From Pseudomonas sp. PDM05 (GTDB taxonomy: Bacteria; Pseudomonadota; Gammaproteobacteria; Pseudomonadales; Pseudomonadaceae): DNA of 64,000 nt. The stretch spans positions 141,475 through 205,474 of the forward strand of contig NZ_JACVAC010000012.1 in assembly GCF_014851685.1 (NCBI RefSeq), in the 5' to 3' direction. Position 1 is the stretch's first letter. Every line of letters starts with the position of its first letter. A program made the position numbers and the translations under genes. The notes beneath the pieces were generated by a model. It was not told the DNA's origin. It saw only the letters and a list, made by a program, of their open reading frames with translations, and ran no database searches. Shown here piece by piece: positions 1 through 9,478 of this stretch.

Positions 1-762
1 ATGAATCTCGATAAACCGTGCCCGCCCGTGCTTTTGCACGTAGGACACGTAATCGGCGAAACCATGCTTGGCCTGCGCCGTGTTCATCACTTCGCGCACC
101 TTGTCGTCCAACTGGTCCGGGGCGATCCCCAGCACCTCGCGCAATGCCGGGCGCAGGATCTTGAACGCCGGCGCCAGCATGCTCAGGGCCAGCAGGATCA
201 GGATCAGCGGGTCGACATACATCGCCCACTCATCGTAACCCTGGGACTTGAGCAACAACGCCACCAGGAAGCTGATCAGCAAGCCGATCGAGAGCATGGC
301 GTCCACTAGCCAACTGATGTTGTCAAACTGGATCAGCGACGATTTCAGCGTGCGATTGCGATACCGCACATAGAAGAAGTAGGCGAATTCCAGCACGGTA
401 AATACCGCCGCGTAGATGATTACCAGCCCCAACTCGATCTCGCGCCCGCCATTGATAATGCCGAACACACCGTTGAGGAACGCGTAGATGGCGATCAGCA
501 ACAGGAAGCTGCCTTCGATCAACAGCACCATAGGCTCCAGGTGCCAATAGCCGAACTGGAAGCGTTCGTTGCTTTTCTTGGCGATCAGCTTGGCCGTGAT
601 CAGCATCAGCACCTTGATGGCGGTGGCGATCAGCGAGAAAAAGCCGTCGAACAGAATGGACTGGGCGCCGGATACTACACCCGTGACAATCCCGGCGATC
701 GCGACTGCGAACATCAGGATAGTCGATTGTTTGAGCAGTGCCTGCTCACCTCGGTTACTCAC
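1..762 (-). CDS. Cation diffusion facilitator family transporter (3' end outside window)
   Basis: The 254 visible codons run to base 1 without a stop, so the C-terminal part is missing. The GTG start at 762 is supported by GGAGG at 767-771. The protein is mostly membrane: hydrophobic segments lie near residues 13-35, 38-60, 75-95, 105-125, 150-175 and 185-200, the layout of the CDF family, which exports divalent metals by proton antiport. After the last segment a soluble domain begins (APDQLDDKVREVM), as in CDF proteins. The usual HxxxD metal pairs are not obvious; the equivalent regions read LFDGFFSL and DNISWLVDA, so the substrate cannot be predicted. It could be a divergent cation transporter of another specificity. 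Confidence 0.75.
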   Translation of the reverse strand, partial: MSNRGEQALLKQSTILMFAVAIAGIVTGVVSGAQSILFDGFFSLIATAIKVLMLITAKLIAKKSNERFQFGYWHLEPMVLLIEGSFLLLIAIYAFLNGVFGIINGGREIELGLVIIYAAVFTVLEFAYFFYVRYRNRTLKSSLIQFDNISWLVDAMLSIGLLISFLVALLLKSQGYDEWAMYVDPLILILLALSMLAPAFKILRPALREVLGIAPDQLDDKVREVMNTAQAKHGFADYVSYVQKHGRARFIEIH

Positions 763-855
763 ATTTCCTCCCGTCAAAACCTTGAATCCACAGAGTGCGG
801 AGGGGTTTTACCGGGTGGAGTGTACCTTATGTCGCATTTTGGCCGATTTGACGCC

Positions 856-937
856 TTCGCGAGCAAGCCCGCTCCCACACTTGACCGCATTTCAAGGATG
901 TACTCGGTCAACCTGTGGGAGCGGGCTTGCTCGCGAA
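856..937. repeat. REP inverted pair (REPIN)
   Basis: Two facing copies of TGTGGGAGCGGGCTTGCTCGC (second copy 914-937) separated by about 35 bases. It lies between two minus-strand genes and can fold into a long hairpin. Confidence 0.9.
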
Positions 938-959
938 GCAGGCGGCGCGGTTTAAAGCC

Positions 960-1724
960 TTACTTGGCCCCACGCTCAATGGCAAACCCAGCCCAGGTCT
1001 GGCTCACTGGCATCAGTTCCAGGCGGTTGATGTTCACATGCGCTGGAGTGTTCATCACCCAGAAGATGGTGTCGGCAATATCCTGCGGCTGGATCGGCTC
1101 GGCACCCGCGTACGTCGCGTCATACCGCGCCTGATCGCCACCAAAGCGCACCAGCGAAAACTCGCTTTCACACAGGCCTGGCTCGATGTTGGTCACACGC
1201 ACGCCGGTGCCTTGCAGGTCGCATCGCAGGTTCAGCGAGAACTGCTTCACGAACGCCTTGGAGCCGCCATACACATGGCTGCCCGGGTACGGGTAGTTGC
1301 CGGCGATGGAACCGAGGTTGATGATCCCGGCACCACGGCCGTGGGCGATCAGACGCGGCAGCAGCAGGTTGGTGGTGGTCAGCAGGCCCTTGATGTTGGT
1401 GTCGACCATGGTCTCCCAATCGTCGAGGTCGCACTTGGGCGCAGGGTCGGTGCCCACGGCCAGCCCGGCGTTGTTGATCAGCCCGCGCAGCTTGGCGAAC
1501 GACGGCGGCAGGTTGGCGATCGCCTCTTCCATGCCCTTGCGGTCACGCACATCCACTACCAGGCCGTGCACTTCGGTCTGCTCTGACAGCTCTTGCACCA
1601 ATGCATTCAAGCGGTCGGCGCGACGGCCGGTGAGCACCAGTTTCCAGCCGGCTTGGGCAAAACGACGGGCACAGGCCTCGCCGAAACCTGAGGTTGCGCC
1701 AGTAATAAACAGCGTGTCGGACAT
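960..1724 (-). CDS. YdfG-like short-chain dehydrogenase/reductase
   Basis: A 254-residue classical SDR. The NADP-binding motif TGATSGFG is at residues 8-15, NNAGLAVG follows near residue 87, and the catalytic Ser/Tyr-Lys set is in GSIAG and YGGSK. The C terminus (PAHVNINRLELMPVSQ) closely follows E. coli YdfG, a 3-hydroxy acid dehydrogenase acting on serine, allo-threonine and 3-hydroxypropionate (or reducing malonic semialdehyde). The ATG at 1724 was chosen because AAGGAGA sits just upstream and homologues start there; an upstream in-frame extension has no such signal. The exact substrate is inferred from similarity only. Confidence 0.88.
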   Translation of the reverse strand: MSDTLFITGATSGFGEACARRFAQAGWKLVLTGRRADRLNALVQELSEQTEVHGLVVDVRDRKGMEEAIANLPPSFAKLRGLINNAGLAVGTDPAPKCDLDDWETMVDTNIKGLLTTTNLLLPRLIAHGRGAGIINLGSIAGNYPYPGSHVYGGSKAFVKQFSLNLRCDLQGTGVRVTNIEPGLCESEFSLVRFGGDQARYDATYAGAEPIQPQDIADTIFWVMNTPAHVNINRLELMPVSQTWAGFAIERGAK

Positions 1725-2399
1725 GGTGTTCTCCTTGCGGGCATCGGGAAAAAAGTTGCCAGCAGAATGCCCGTACGCCGCCGCGGCGGCAACCGTTAAG
1801 CACACAACTCGATACACGCCTGATCAATTTTTAACCATGTCTAGCAAAGCCTTTTAAACCGTGGCTTACAGCCATATGCGCGCAGGTTATCCACAGCTGC
1901 GCCCACAGTCTCTGGGGGCAAGTCCAAAACAGCCCAAGCCGCTGTATGCGTGGCTTTCAGAGGGTTTTAGAAAGTTTTTTGCTTGACCTCTGCGAGGGCG
2001 TATGTAGGCCCACTGCCAGCGGGGAAATTCGAACGATGGCTCCAGGCCAGTCATTCCGGCCTCTGCGGCGGTCTTTCCAGAGTTTAGTCACAGACTTATC
2101 CACAGGCCTGACGGACATAAATCAGTCATATACCTGTGTCTATAAACAGGTTGACAAAGCCCTCGACAGGCCGCGAAAAAGTCCTTGATCAAAAAACGAC
2201 CATCGCGCTACAAGCCACGGTTTTAAAGGCCTTCAGCAGAGTACTACCACGTTACCCACAGCCGGTTCCACAGTAGGTGGGGACAAGTCAAAACTGTGAC
2301 AAAACAGGGATTTGCGGCGGCTATATGTCGCGCTTTGGAGGGGAGCCAGATTTGTTTTCCACAATTTGGTATCGGCCTTATGAACACCGTAAAACAAAT
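1725..2399. other. Long non-coding region with spaced DnaA boxes
   Basis: No convincing gene in about 675 bases. DnaA-box matches to TTWTNCACA, all in the same orientation, occur at 1887-1895 (TTATCCACA), 2096-2104 (TTATCCACA) and 2355-2363 (TTTTCCACA), with a near match TTACCCACA at 2252-2260. Around the first and fourth sites a longer pattern recurs: box, a second CCACA, then GGGG(C/A)CAAGTC(C)AAAAC, suggesting an old duplication. Role unknown; see findings. Confidence 0.5.
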
Positions 2400-2486
2400 G
2401 TGGGAGCGGGCTTGCTCGCGAAGGCGGTGGATCAGTTTCAGATGTTCTGACTGACACACCGCTTTCGCGAGCAAGCCCGCTCCCAC
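2400..2486. repeat. REP inverted pair
   Basis: Facing copies of GTGGGAGCGGGCTTGCTCGC at both ends with a GGCGGTG/CACCGC inner stem, immediately downstream of livF. No other terminator is visible there. Confidence 0.9.
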
Positions 2487-2509
2487 AGGGGCCTGCGTCA
2501 AACTTCAGG

Positions 2510-3226
2510 TCAGTGCCCGCCGAGATAGGCGTTGCGCACTTCCTCGTTCACCAGCAGCTCTTTACCCGTGCCTGTCAGGCGAATCTCGCCGTTGACCATC
2601 ACATACGCCCGATCCGACAAGCGCAGCGCATGGTTGGCGTTCTGCTCCACCAGGAAGATGGTCATCCCGGTAGACGCCAGCTCGCGCAACGTCGAGAAGA
2701 TCTGCTTCACCACAATCGGCGCCAGGCCCAGACTCGGCTCGTCCAGCAGCAACAGCTTGGGCCGGCTCATCAGCGCGCGGGCGATGGCGAGCATTTGCTG
2801 CTCGCCGCCGGACATGGTCATGGCCCGCTGGTTACGCCGTTCCTTGAGCCGTGGGAACAACTCGAACATGCGCTGCATGTCTTCCTGGGCGTATTTGTCG
2901 CCAATCGGGATGGTGCCCATCAGCAGGTTTTCCTCGACGGTCATGTCGGGGAACACCCGCCGCCCTTCCGGCGACTGCGCGATGCCGTTGGAGGCGATGT
3001 AGTGGGACGACTTGTGGGTAATATCGACGCCGTTGTACAGAATCTGCCCCGACTCGGCCCTTGGTTGGCCGAAGATCGACATCAGCAGCGTGGATTTACC
3101 CGCGCCGTTGGAGCCGATCAGGCTGACGGTTTCGCCTTCGTTGATGTGCAGCGAGACTTTTTTCAAGGCCTGGATCGGGCCATAGAACACGTCCAGGTCC
3201 TTCATTTCGAGGATAGGTCCGCTCAT
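2510..3226 (-). CDS. livF: Branched-chain amino acid ABC transporter ATPase LivF
   Basis: A 238-residue ABC ATPase, the usual LivF length. Walker A GSNGAGKS lies at residues 38-45, the signature MSGGEQQMLAIARAL near 140, and Walker B LLLLDEPSLGLAP follows. It pairs with LivG to energise import of leucine, isoleucine and valine through LivH/LivM (BraG in P. aeruginosa). The start codon overlaps the livG stop by four bases (ATGA), and GAGGAG precedes it, so it is translationally coupled and last in the operon. A REP pair follows. Confidence 0.96.
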   Translation of the reverse strand: MSGPILEMKDLDVFYGPIQALKKVSLHINEGETVSLIGSNGAGKSTLLMSIFGQPRAESGQILYNGVDITHKSSHYIASNGIAQSPEGRRVFPDMTVEENLLMGTIPIGDKYAQEDMQRMFELFPRLKERRNQRAMTMSGGEQQMLAIARALMSRPKLLLLDEPSLGLAPIVVKQIFSTLRELASTGMTIFLVEQNANHALRLSDRAYVMVNGEIRLTGTGKELLVNEEVRNAYLGGH

Positions 3227-4098
3227 ACCAACTCCTCTTCGTCGGCGCCCAGGTAGGCGGCAATCACTTTCGGGTCGTTGCGGATCGCATCCGGGCCGCC
3301 TTCGGCGATCACGTTGCCGTGGTCAAGCACCACGATGTGGTCGGAAATACTCATCACCATGCCCATGTCGTGTTCGATCAGCACCACCGTAAGGTCGTGT
3401 TCGTCGCGCAACAGGCGAATCATCGCGCTGAGGGCTTCGGTTTCCTGGGGGTTGAGGCCAGCAGCCGGTTCGTCGAGACAGATGATCTGCGGCCGCGTGC
3501 ACATGGCGCGGGCGATTTCCAGGCGCCGTTGTTGGCCGTAGGAAAGTTCGCCAGCGAGGCGGTTGGCGCAGTCCACCAGGTCCACCACCTCCAGCCAGTA
3601 GAAGGCGTGGTCGAGGGCGTCGCTTTCGGCCTTGCGGTAGCCTTTGGTGTTGAGGATGCCCGCGAGCATATTGCGGTTGACCCACATGTGCTGGGCCACC
3701 AGCAGGTTTTCCACCACCGACATTTCCTTGAACAGGCGAATGTTCTGGAAGGTCCGCGCCAGGCCAGCGCGGTTCACCAGATGGGTGCCGCCGAACATCT
3801 TGTAGAACACCCGGCTGAAAAAGCTTTTGGGCGACACGAAGTCGGTGGGCTGGAAGCGCTCGCCGAGCAGTTGGATCACGTTGGTGCGCTTGCCGCGCAC
3901 GTTGAGTTCGATCTTGCCGCCGCTGGCTTTGTAAAAGCCGGTGAGGCAGTTGAACACCGTGGTCTTGCCCGCTCCGTTGGGGCCGATCAGGGCGAAGATC
4001 GAGTTGCGTTCGACCTTGAGGCTCACATCGCTCAAAGCCTTGATGCCACCGAAGTGCATCATCAAATGTTCCACAGAGAGGACGACTTCCTTGCTCAT
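3223..4098 (-). CDS. livG: Branched-chain amino acid ABC transporter ATPase LivG
   Basis: A 291-residue ABC ATPase. Walker A GPNGAGKT is at residues 39-46, signature LSYGQQRRLEIARAM near 185, Walker B IICLDEPAAGLNP after it. As in other pseudomonad LivG/BraF proteins there is an insertion of about 40 residues after Walker A (around TDFVSPKSFFSRVF) that makes it longer than the E. coli protein. It overlaps livM upstream and livF downstream by four bases each, so the three proteins should be made in step. Confidence 0.96.
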   Translation of the reverse strand: MSKEVVLSVEHLMMHFGGIKALSDVSLKVERNSIFALIGPNGAGKTTVFNCLTGFYKASGGKIELNVRGKRTNVIQLLGERFQPTDFVSPKSFFSRVFYKMFGGTHLVNRAGLARTFQNIRLFKEMSVVENLLVAQHMWVNRNMLAGILNTKGYRKAESDALDHAFYWLEVVDLVDCANRLAGELSYGQQRRLEIARAMCTRPQIICLDEPAAGLNPQETEALSAMIRLLRDEHDLTVVLIEHDMGMVMSISDHIVVLDHGNVIAEGGPDAIRNDPKVIAAYLGADEEELV

Positions 4099-5372
4099 GG
4101 CGCTACCCCCTTGCGTGGTGTCACACCGGTCCGGCTGATGCGGATCAACCCGCGCGGTCGCCAGATCATCATCACCACCATCAACACACCAAACAGCAGC
4201 ACGCGGTATTCGGAGAAGCTGCGCAGCAGTTCCGGCGCAACCGTCAGCACGAACGCGGCGATCACCACGCCCACCGTCGAGCCCATGCCACCCAACACCA
4301 CGATGGCCAGGATCAGCGCCGACTCGAAGAAGGTGAACGACGACGGGTTGACGAAGCCTTGGTAACTGGCGAAGAACACCCCGGCAAGACCTGCGGTGGA
4401 GGCACCGATGGTGAACGCCGAGAGCTTGACCAGCACGTGGTTCAGGCCCATGGAACGGCAGGCGATTTCATCTTCGCGCAGGGCTTCCCAGGCACGCCCG
4501 ACCGGCATGCGGGTCAGGCGGTGCTTGATGTACAGCACGGCCAGCACCACCAGGAACAGCACGATGTAGATGAACATGAACTTGATGTTGGGGTTGTAAT
4601 CGATGCCGAAGAACTCGTGGAACGGAATCCCGCCGTCCTTCGCCTTGCGCCCGAACTCCAGGCCAAGGAAGGTCGGCGACGGCACCGGCATGCCGTTCGG
4701 GCCGCCAGTGAACGACAGCCAGTTGTTCAGCACCAACCGGATGATTTCACCAAAGCCCAGGGTCACGATGGCGAGGTAGTCGCCGTGCATTCGCAACACC
4801 GGGAAGCCGAGTATGCAGCCGGCCAAAGCCGCCGCGATGGCCGCCAGTGGCAGTACCGTCCAGAAACCCAGGCCGAGGTATTGATACCCCAGGGCCAGGC
4901 CGTAGGCGCCAATGGCGTAGAACGCCACGTAACCCAGGTCAAGCAGGCCGGCCAGGCCAACCACGATGTTCAGCCCAAGGCCGAGCAATACGTAGATCAG
5001 CCCGAGGATCACCACGGTCAGCAGGTATTTGTTGGCGAAGATCGGGAACACGATGGCAATCACGATCAGTGCCGGGATGATCCAGCGCAACCGCGACTTG
5101 TAGTCCGGCGCCAGCACATGCACACCCGAACCGCTGCTCTCGAAACCTTGCAGGACCTTGAGGCCCTTGGGCGTTTGCAGGAACAGGCTCAGGGCAAACC
5201 GGCCGACCATCACGATGGCGACCAACGTGGCCACGCGGGCCGGTTCCAGGTTGAAGCTATAGCCGTCGAGGACTACGCCGACGATCGGGCCGAACACGAC
5301 CAGGGAAATAAGCCCGGCAAGGATCGTATCGACCACACTTTTCTTGATATCGATGGGTTTGGCAGCAGACAT
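4095..5372 (-). CDS. livM: Branched-chain amino acid ABC transporter permease LivM
   Basis: A 425-residue integral membrane protein of the LivM family (BraE). It has an N-terminal hydrophobic segment (about 15-40), an extra segment near 45-65, and the core of about eight helices from residue 100, including NIVVGLAGLLDLGYVAF and the cytoplasmic loop GRAWEALREDEIACRSMGLN, which contacts the ATPases. It forms the channel with LivH. Only two bases separate it from livH; it overlaps livG by four. Confidence 0.96.
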   Translation of the reverse strand: MSAAKPIDIKKSVVDTILAGLISLVVFGPIVGVVLDGYSFNLEPARVATLVAIVMVGRFALSLFLQTPKGLKVLQGFESSGSGVHVLAPDYKSRLRWIIPALIVIAIVFPIFANKYLLTVVILGLIYVLLGLGLNIVVGLAGLLDLGYVAFYAIGAYGLALGYQYLGLGFWTVLPLAAIAAALAGCILGFPVLRMHGDYLAIVTLGFGEIIRLVLNNWLSFTGGPNGMPVPSPTFLGLEFGRKAKDGGIPFHEFFGIDYNPNIKFMFIYIVLFLVVLAVLYIKHRLTRMPVGRAWEALREDEIACRSMGLNHVLVKLSAFTIGASTAGLAGVFFASYQGFVNPSSFTFFESALILAIVVLGGMGSTVGVVIAAFVLTVAPELLRSFSEYRVLLFGVLMVVMMIWRPRGLIRISRTGVTPRKGVAP

Positions 5373-5374
5373 GT

Positions 5375-6289
<915 letters not shown>

Positions 6290-6380
6290 AACGCAATCTC
6301 ACGCGGTGAGCACCTGCACACCTGTGGGTGTGCGGCGCTTCTGGAGGAAAAGACAGATCTTGATCACAACACAGTCCCCC

Positions 6381-6469
6381 TGTGGGAGCGGGCTTGCTCG
6401 CGAAGGCGGGGTGTCAGAAACACATTCAGAGACTGACACGCCGCATTCGCGAGCAAGCCCGCTCCCACA
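6381..6469. repeat. REP inverted pair
   Basis: Facing TGTGGGAGCGGGCTTGCTCGC copies between livK and livH, inside the liv operon. Intra-operon REP hairpins often stabilise the upstream message. Confidence 0.9.
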
Positions 6470-6490
6470 TTAGGTCCGCGGTGTTTGTAC

Positions 6491-7627
6491 TTACTTCTGT
6501 TTTTCCAGCTGATGGTATTTACCGTCTTTATCCCACTGGTAAACCACGTAGTCGGAGATTTTCAGGTCGCCCTTGCCGTCCCATTCCTTTTTGCCCATGA
6601 CGGTCTGGACCGGGTTGGCCTTGAGCCATTTGGCCGCGTCTTCGCCCTTGTTGGACTTGGCGCCGTTGAAGCCGGCAGCCAGGGCCTGGACCGAGGCGTA
6701 GGCGTACAGGGTGTAGCCTTCAGGCTCGGTGCCGTTTTTGCGGAACTCTTCCACCACGGCCTTGCTGTCCGGCAGCAGGCGCGGGTCGGCGCCGAAGGTC
6801 ATGTAGACGCCGTCGACGTATTGCTTGCCGCCAGCGGTGGCGACCAGTTCGTCGGTGACGATGCCGTCATCGGACATGAACTTGACGTCTTTCAGGCCGG
6901 CTTCACGGATCTGGCGAACCAGTGGACCGGCTTCCGGGTGCAGGCCGCCGAAGTACACGACGTCGGCGCCCAGGGAACGGATCTTGGTGACCAGGGCGCT
7001 GAAGTCTTTCTCGCCACGGGTCAGGCCTTCTTCCAGCACCGGCTTGACGCCACGCTTGGTCAACTGGGCAGCGGTGGCATCGGCCAGGCCTTTGCCATAG
7101 GTGTCCTTGTCGTTGATCACCGCGACTTTCTTGCCCTTGAGTACGTCGACGATGTAGTCGCCGGCGACGATGCCTTGCTGGTCGTCACGCCCGCACATAC
7201 GGAACATGGCACCCAGGCCGCGCTCGGTGACTTGCGGGTTGGTGGAGCCAGGGGTGATGGCGATGATGCCCGCTTCGTCGTAGACCTCGGACGCCGGGAT
7301 GGTGTTGGACGAGCAGAAGTGCCCGACCACGCCGATGACTTTGTCCTGATCGGCCAGGCGGTTGGCCACGGCTACGGCCTGCTTGGGCTCGCAAGCGTCG
7401 TCGCCGGCCACCAGGACGATTTTCTCGCCATTGATGCCACCAGCCTTGTTGATGGTATCGGCCGCCGCCTGGGCACCCTTCATGTACTGCTCACCGAAAG
7501 CGGCGTTGGCACCCGTCATGGGCCCCGCTACGCCAATCTTCACATCAGCTTGAACAAACGTAGAAACACCCAGGGCCGCTGCAACGGCGAGGGCAAGAAA
7601 ACCTTTCTTGTAAAACGTCTGGGACAT
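6491..7627 (-). CDS. livK: Branched-chain amino acid ABC transporter substrate-binding protein
   Basis: A 378-residue periplasmic binding protein (BraC in P. aeruginosa). A Sec signal peptide spans about residues 1-27 (KKGFLALAVAAALGVSTFVQA, cleavage after VQA). The mature part begins DVKIGVAGPMTGANAAFG and contains the family cysteine pair DDACEP ... GHFCSSNT and the ligand-binding region ITPGSTNP. The ATG at 7627 has CGGAG eight bases upstream and gives a proper signal peptide; an earlier in-frame ATG does not. It feeds leucine, isoleucine, valine (and in BraC, alanine) to LivHMGF. Transcription is probably from the sigma-54 site at 7697-7712. Confidence 0.95.
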   Translation of the reverse strand: MSQTFYKKGFLALAVAAALGVSTFVQADVKIGVAGPMTGANAAFGEQYMKGAQAAADTINKAGGINGEKIVLVAGDDACEPKQAVAVANRLADQDKVIGVVGHFCSSNTIPASEVYDEAGIIAITPGSTNPQVTERGLGAMFRMCGRDDQQGIVAGDYIVDVLKGKKVAVINDKDTYGKGLADATAAQLTKRGVKPVLEEGLTRGEKDFSALVTKIRSLGADVVYFGGLHPEAGPLVRQIREAGLKDVKFMSDDGIVTDELVATAGGKQYVDGVYMTFGADPRLLPDSKAVVEEFRKNGTEPEGYTLYAYASVQALAAGFNGAKSNKGEDAAKWLKANPVQTVMGKKEWDGKGDLKISDYVVYQWDKDGKYHQLEKQK

Positions 7628-7696
7628 GAGTGGTGCTCCGATATTTTTGATTTTTGGCACTACAACTTGCGTTCAAACTTTCCACTGAAAGCCCAG

Positions 7697-7712
7697 AGCA
7701 AAGCGCGTGCCA
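7697..7712 (-). promoter_or_regulatory. Sigma-54 (RpoN) promoter of livK
   Basis: On the minus strand the sequence reads TGGCACGCGCTTTGCT, an exact fit to TGGCAC-N5-TTGCW with GG and GC ten bases apart. Transcription should start near 7687, leaving a 5' leader of about 60 bases before the livK ATG. Confidence 0.75.
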
Positions 7713-7783
7713 GTAGGTTTTTATTCTTCAAAAAGACACGGTGTCATTGGAATTACAGGCGTTTCGGCTCCGTTCGTCAGGAC

Positions 7784-7858
7784 GTGCAACCCTCTAGGAT
7801 CAATAGGTGCAACCAATGAGCGAAAAAAGTACAACCCTGGCAGGTCGCACCTGCAACC
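7784..7858. promoter_or_regulatory. Four phased 8-base repeats upstream of livK (candidate activator sites)
   Basis: GTGCAACC at 7784-7791 and 7807-7814, GTACAACC at 7829-7836 and CTGCAACC at 7851-7858. Starts are 23, 22 and 22 bases apart, about two helical turns, so all face one side of the helix. They lie 70-160 bases upstream of the sigma-54 promoter, where enhancer-binding proteins act. Which regulator binds is unknown. Confidence 0.5.
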
Positions 7859-8001
7859 AGGCCTATAAACGACAGTACCTACAGCTGTAACAGGCTGCGT
7901 AACGGAACTGCACATTTACAGTGCGCGACTGCTACGACTTGCACCAATACAGATTAGTAGCCTGCTAAGAAAATGCGGGCTTCTGAGCGGTATTTCGCTG
8001 A

Positions 8002-9285
8002 TCAGATCACGATCCGCAGACATTGCCCGGCGTGATACAGCGAGAATCCAGCCTCATACAAGCAACTGCGCAGGCCCACCCCGGCCAGCGGCTGCATGGG
8101 TGCAAACGGGATCGGTAAGGCCTGGGGATTCTGGTGACATAGATAGTCGGCGAACGCTTTGCCGACCACACTGCCGGTGGTCACGCCACGCCCGTTATAG
8201 CCGGTAACGGCCACCAGCCCCGGCGCCGGTTCGAACAGGCGCATCAAGTGGTCGGGAGTGAAGGCGATGCAGCCGGTCCAGGTGTACTCCCACTGCACCG
8301 ATTTGAGGTACGGGAAGTAATGCTGCTGCACCCGATCGGCCCACGCCTTGAGAAACCAGGCGGGTTTCTGGTTGCCATTGCCCAGGCTGCCAAGGAGCAG
8401 GCGGCCATCGGCGTCACGGCGGATGCTGCTCAGTACTTGGCGAGTGTCCCACGAGCCCTGGCCACCGGGAAGGATCTGTTGGGCAGCGGCATCCGTCAGT
8501 GGCGCCGAAGCGACCTGATAGTAGTAGCCGGGGAAGAAATTGCGCCGCAGTTCGGTCCATTCGCCTTCGGTGTAGGCGTTGGAGGCGATCACCACTTGGC
8601 TGGCCTGCACCGAGCCCTGGACGGTCTGCACCGACCAGTGCGCACCCTGGCGTTCCAGCTGCGTGACCGGTGAATGATCGAACAACTGCCCGCCCAAGCC
8701 GACGGCAGCATTCGCCAGACCACAGGTGTAGGCCATCGGGTTCAAGGTGCCGGCGCGCCGGTCGAGCAAGGCAGCGGCGATTTTCTGCGTGCCGGTGGCC
8801 TGCTCACAGGCCTGGCCGGTGAGCAGCTCCACCGGCGCACCACGGCGCTTCCATTGTTCTTCGCGGCTGCGCAAATCCGCCTCGCCCCGGGCGTTGTGCG
8901 CCATGTGCAAGGTGCCCTCGCGGCGCAATTGGCAATCGATGTTGTACTTGTCGATCAGGCTGAACACCAGTGCCGGCGCCGCACCCAGCATGCGATTGAG
9001 CTGGCTGCCGACCGCTTCGCCAAAACCGGCTTCGATGTCATCCGGCGGGATCCACAGCCCGGCGTTGACCAGCCCGACATTGCGCCCCGAACCACCGTGG
9101 CCGGTGCGATGGGCCTCCAGCACGGCGACGCTTTTACCTTGTTCCAGCAAGTGAATGGCCGCTGACAAACCGGTGATCCCGGCGCCGATCACGCACACAT
9201 CCACCTTGACCTCGCCCTTGAGCGCGGCGCGGTCTGGCCGGCTGGGGGTGAGGTGTTCCCACAAACATGTTTCGCGTAATGCCAT
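8002..9285 (-). CDS. amaA: L-pipecolate oxidase (FAD-dependent, AmaA)
   Basis: A 427-residue DAO-family flavoprotein. The dinucleotide motif GAGITG is at residues 34-39, followed by acidic E at the end of the second strand (VAVLEA) and GGSGRNVGLVNAG. The C-terminal FAD contact reads GYNGRGVTTGSVVGKAFADY. The ATG at 9285 has GGAG at a good distance. In P. putida, AmaA oxidises L-pipecolate to piperideine-6-carboxylate in the lysine pathway; assignment here rests on the neighbouring ALDH7 gene amaB and the divergent LysR gene, which reproduce that locus. A gamma-glutamylputrescine oxidase-like role is the main alternative. It follows amaB after a 193-base gap with a REP pair. Confidence 0.82.
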   Translation of the reverse strand: MALRETCLWEHLTPSRPDRAALKGEVKVDVCVIGAGITGLSAAIHLLEQGKSVAVLEAHRTGHGGSGRNVGLVNAGLWIPPDDIEAGFGEAVGSQLNRMLGAAPALVFSLIDKYNIDCQLRREGTLHMAHNARGEADLRSREEQWKRRGAPVELLTGQACEQATGTQKIAAALLDRRAGTLNPMAYTCGLANAAVGLGGQLFDHSPVTQLERQGAHWSVQTVQGSVQASQVVIASNAYTEGEWTELRRNFFPGYYYQVASAPLTDAAAQQILPGGQGSWDTRQVLSSIRRDADGRLLLGSLGNGNQKPAWFLKAWADRVQQHYFPYLKSVQWEYTWTGCIAFTPDHLMRLFEPAPGLVAVTGYNGRGVTTGSVVGKAFADYLCHQNPQALPIPFAPMQPLAGVGLRSCLYEAGFSLYHAGQCLRIVI

Positions 9286-9350
9286 TGCCAGACTCCGATG
9301 AGACCCAACAAACCACTCAATTCAGTTTCGACTTGGTAATCCAATCAAAT

Positions 9351-9452
9351 GTGGGAGCGGCGGTGCGACGATTCGACTTGCTCGCGAATGCGGTGGATCA
9401 GCTGTAAATCTATTGACTGACACGCTGCATTCGCGAGCAAGCCCGCTCCCAC
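9351..9452. repeat. REP inverted pair, one arm with a 16-base internal variant
   Basis: The right arm is standard. The left arm reads GTGGGAGCGG, then CGGTGCGACGATTCGA, then CTTGCTCGCGAA, so about 16 bases replace one G inside the palindrome. A comparable variant (CGATGCGGCGACCCGACAAG) occurs in the pair at 23239. Confidence 0.85.
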
Positions 9453-9478
9453 ATTTTCAACCGCGTTCCGACAGTGTT

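Noticed and set aside
1946..2188. 80-codon plus-strand ORF in the DnaA-box region
   Set aside because: Atypical composition for a protein, no ribosome site, overlaps the DnaA box and repeat structure.
7655..7670. Plus-strand TGGCAC...TTGC, sigma-54-like
   Set aside because: Spacer is six rather than five bases and it points away from livK into the livK coding region.
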